The notes beneath the pieces are model-generated. The model searched no databases, was not told where the DNA came from, and was given only the letters and a program-made list of their open reading frames with translations. A program made the position numbers and the translations under genes. Below, in pieces: positions 62,173 to 64,000 of a DNA stretch of 64,000 nt (positions are counted from its first letter, which is position 1; each line of letters starts with the position of its first letter). Source of the stretch: Siansivirga zeaxanthinifaciens CC-SAMT-1 (GTDB lineage Bacteria; Bacteroidota; Bacteroidia; Flavobacteriales; Flavobacteriaceae); contig NZ_CP007202.1 of assembly GCF_000941055.1 (NCBI RefSeq), positions 430,001 to 494,000 on the forward strand, in the 5' to 3' direction.

Positions 62173-62180
62173 CAAAGGTA
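62173..62180 (-). promoter_or_regulatory. -7 box of riboswitch transcript
   Basis: Minus strand TACCTTTG, exact TAnnTTTG, 12 bases before the aptamer core, so the transcript begins at the riboswitch. Confidence 0.6.
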
Positions 62181-62222
62181 AAAACAAAAGACAATTGAAA
62201 CCTGAAAAATTACAATTATTTT

Positions 62223-62630
62223 TTAATCGAGATCAGGCTTTTTTCTATTTGCTTTTTTATCAGCAACTTGACGCTTGCTTTTTAAGCGTTTTCTAATAAC
62301 AGCTTTTGGAATTTTCGTGGCTATTCGTTTTTTAGGAACTTTAAAACTCGAGGCTATTAAGTCTAAAAATCGTTTAATAACGAGTTCTTTATTTTTATGC
62401 TGGCTTCTACTTTCTTCGCATTGCAACATTAAAACACCTTCTTTTGTTAATTTATTTTGAAGTTTGTTTTGAAGATGTAAAAGCTGCTCTTCAGAAAAAG
62501 CCAAAGAATCCTTTAAATTGAATGTTAATTCTACTTTTGAAGATACCTTATTAACATGCTGTCCGCCAGCACCAGAACTTCTAACAGCTTTAAACGTTAA
62601 TTCTTTTAAAAGTATGTCTTTATTAAACAT
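62223..62630 (-). CDS. arfB: Peptidyl-tRNA hydrolase ArfB
   Basis: This 135-residue protein is the release-factor-like hydrolase ArfB (YaeJ). It has SSGAGGQHVNKVSSKVEL with the catalytic GGQ at 22-24, and a basic C-terminal tail rich in Lys and Arg that enters the mRNA channel of stalled ribosomes. It rescues ribosomes on non-stop mRNAs. It lies 2 bases after the DUF4301 gene and is probably in its operon. Confidence 0.95.
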   Translation of the reverse strand: MFNKDILLKELTFKAVRSSGAGGQHVNKVSSKVELTFNLKDSLAFSEEQLLHLQNKLQNKLTKEGVLMLQCEESRSQHKNKELVIKRFLDLIASSFKVPKKRIATKIPKAVIRKRLKSKRQVADKKANRKKPDLD

Positions 62631-62632
62631 GT

Positions 62633-64000
62633 TTAGGCCTGATGTGCAGGTTTTAACAAATCGTTTACCGTTTTAACCGGATTAAAAGTTTCTAAAGGAA
62701 TTTCAACAAAAATAGAATTCCAGTAAGCCATACTTCCATTCCATAAACCTGGCAATTCTAATGCTTTTATATCGGTTCCATTTTGAGATTTCATGGTAAT
62801 AAAAGCGGCTTTGTGATCGACGTATTTAGTTAAATCGAATTTATTTCCTTTATAATCTCTCACGCCACACACTAAATCTGTAGGATTGAAATGAGTCGCT
62901 TCGGCTACAATTTTTCTCTGAGATTTTTTATCGATATTAATTTGAGGAAACTCAATAATCTCCAATGAAATTTTTCCGTCCTCTTCCTTAATCCAAAATG
63001 GTCCACCGCCCGGTTCTCCTTCATTTTTAACCATTCCACAAACACGAATAGGCCGGTTTAATTTATCTTTTAAATAGGCTACTTTCTCTTGTAATGGTAG
63101 TTTTTTAAATCCTTTCTTTCGATGAACGTTCATTCGGTTAATTACAAATAATTCAATATTATGAATCTCATCCTCTAAGATATCCTCATCATCAAGTCTG
63201 TGAAGGTATTTAAAAGCCTGATTTTGTATTTTTAACAAAATTCCTGCTAGCATTTTTTTGTATTTAGAAACTTGCTTGTTTTGCTCAAAAACAACAATAT
63301 TGTCTATATTTTTAATAAAAATAAGGTCATAATTTAAAGCATTTAAATTTTCAATTAATGCTCCATGACCAGAGGGCCTAAATAACAAACTACCGTCGTC
63401 ATTTCTATAAAGCGCATCATTTGATGTAATGGTAATGGCATCGGTAGATTTACTTTGAAATGAAAAAGACACATTAAAAGTTGTGTTTGTTTGGCTTTCT
63501 AATGTCGCTTTAATTTTATTTAATTCTTCAACAAATAAAGATTGATGGGCCTCTGAAACGGTAAAATGTAAATGAGCTTTATTATTTGATGAAGCATACA
63601 AGGTAGCTTCTAACAAATGCTCTTGAAATGCTGTTGAAACCTCTGTGTCGTATTTATGAAACGGCAACAAACCTTTAGGATAAAAACTATAATTTAATGC
63701 AGTCGCATTTAACATGGTTTTTACTAAATGAAGACATTGCTCGTTTAATGGTAATTTTTTATAATCTGGGATTTGCTCGATTAATTTAGATTCTAATTTC
63801 TCATAAAAAGGAAACGCTTTTAATCCTTTTACAAATACAGCCATTTCCATATTTTTATCTAAATAGGTATCAAAATCTGCATTAACATTGTATTCTTTTA
63901 AAAACTGAAATAAAAATTTAAACATGCGGGTTGCAGCACCAGATGCTGGTACAAACTTTACTATTTCTAGCTGATTGCGATGCGCTTCAAAAAAATCAAT
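62633..64000 (-). CDS. DUF4301 protein (5' end outside window)
   Basis: The frame stays open to the window edge: 25 more codons precede the first ATG and read FVPASGAATRM just before it. That segment is the DUF4301 signature and resembles the sugar-nucleotidyltransferase front GGxGTRxxxxK, so the ATG at 63925 is internal. Later blocks are LLFRPSGHGALIENLN, VCGMVKNEGEPGGGPFW and WNSIFVEIPLETFNPVKTVNDLL. The family may be a GT-A-fold nucleotidyltransferase, but the activity is unproven. It is followed by arfB after a 2-base gap. Confidence 0.85.
   Translation of the reverse strand: MDFFEAHRNQLEIVKFVPASGAATRMFKFLFQFLKEYNVNADFDTYLDKNMEMAVFVKGLKAFPFYEKLESKLIEQIPDYKKLPLNEQCLHLVKTMLNATALNYSFYPKGLLPFHKYDTEVSTAFQEHLLEATLYASSNNKAHLHFTVSEAHQSLFVEELNKIKATLESQTNTTFNVSFSFQSKSTDAITITSNDALYRNDDGSLLFRPSGHGALIENLNALNYDLIFIKNIDNIVVFEQNKQVSKYKKMLAGILLKIQNQAFKYLHRLDDEDILEDEIHNIELFVINRMNVHRKKGFKKLPLQEKVAYLKDKLNRPIRVCGMVKNEGEPGGGPFWIKEEDGKISLEIIEFPQINIDKKSQRKIVAEATHFNPTDLVCGVRDYKGNKFDLTKYVDHKAAFITMKSQNGTDIKALELPGLWNGSMAYWNSIFVEIPLETFNPVKTVNDLLKPAHQA

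Noticed and set aside
63925..63925. ATG as the start of the DUF4301 gene
   Set aside because: The conserved motif PASGAATRM runs through it, and the frame is open upstream to the window edge.
1..64000. Mobile elements, CRISPR arrays, defence islands
   Set aside because: No transposase, integrase, Cas, restriction or toxin-antitoxin signature was seen in any product, and there are no tandem spaced repeats.

Overview
This window looks like a stretch of core chromosome from a marine-type member of the Flavobacteriaceae (Bacteroidota). The DNA is AT-rich. Promoters carry the Bacteroidetes -7 box TAnnTTTG, several with a TTG box 19-22 bases upstream, and strong Shine-Dalgarno sequences are scarce. 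Many products belong to families typical of the phylum: a type IX secretion sorting domain, DUF3098, DUF3127, DUF4271, DUF4296, DUF4301, and a DnaE with a fused proofreading exonuclease. I see no transposase, phage gene, CRISPR array, rRNA or tRNA. About 65 genes fill nearly all the sequence, and no gene-free stretch exceeds about 270 bases.

Layout. 1-9.4 kb (mostly minus strand): partial DUF58 protein, M1 aminopeptidase, ClpP, thioredoxin, DnaE and a frameshifted DUF2383 protein. 9.6-15.6 kb: lactonase lipoprotein, rpsP-rimM, a second DUF2383 gene, trmN, glutaryl-CoA dehydrogenase and a metallophosphoesterase. 15.7-17.7 kb: an Fe-S block (ferredoxin, Nfu, Mrp). 17.8-22.4 kb: a trmB-lysE-alkyltransferase-like operon, a glycosyltransferase and a PhoBR-like two-component pair. 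22.5-29.1 kb: a minimal T9SS cargo protein, a LuxE-like enzyme, tyrS, and a glycosyltransferase-pyrC-DUF4296 operon. 29.2-35 kb: DUF4271-hemD, pckA, an Lrp regulator and glyS. 35-39.4 kb: comF, a large surface lipoprotein and a methionine aminotransferase/omega-amidase pair. 39.4-47.1 kb: coiled-coil lipoprotein, membrane MutS-like ATPase, metallopeptidase, alanine dehydrogenase and leuS. 47.3-51.9 kb: EamA transporter, then ftsX-DUF3098-uppP-truB and a TonB-like protein. 52-59.7 kb: tag and two envelope proteins, aat, DUF3127, a flavin reductase, an orphan histidine kinase with a zinc-ribbon partner, HIT, greA and a degenerate Rieske-like lipoprotein. 59.7-64 kb: a TonB-dependent receptor under a TPP riboswitch, arfB and a partial DUF4301 gene.

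How it works together. Most of the window is housekeeping: translation (S16, RimM, TyrRS, GlyRS, LeuRS, TruB, TrmB, TrmN, Aat, ArfB), replication (DnaE), transcription fidelity (GreA), Fe-S handling, envelope assembly (FtsX, UppP, lipoproteins), and thiamine uptake by riboswitch-controlled outer-membrane transport.

I found no obvious new multi-gene system. The items most worth a second look are: a three-copy structured intergenic repeat whose stems covary; a terminator-like hairpin in the greA leader; a homopolymer frameshift in one DUF2383 gene; a minimal T9SS protein that is almost only a sorting signal; an SSB-like acidic tip on a DUF3127 protein; and a split at convergent junctions, where six pairs share a bidirectional terminator and six pairs overlap tail to tail with none.
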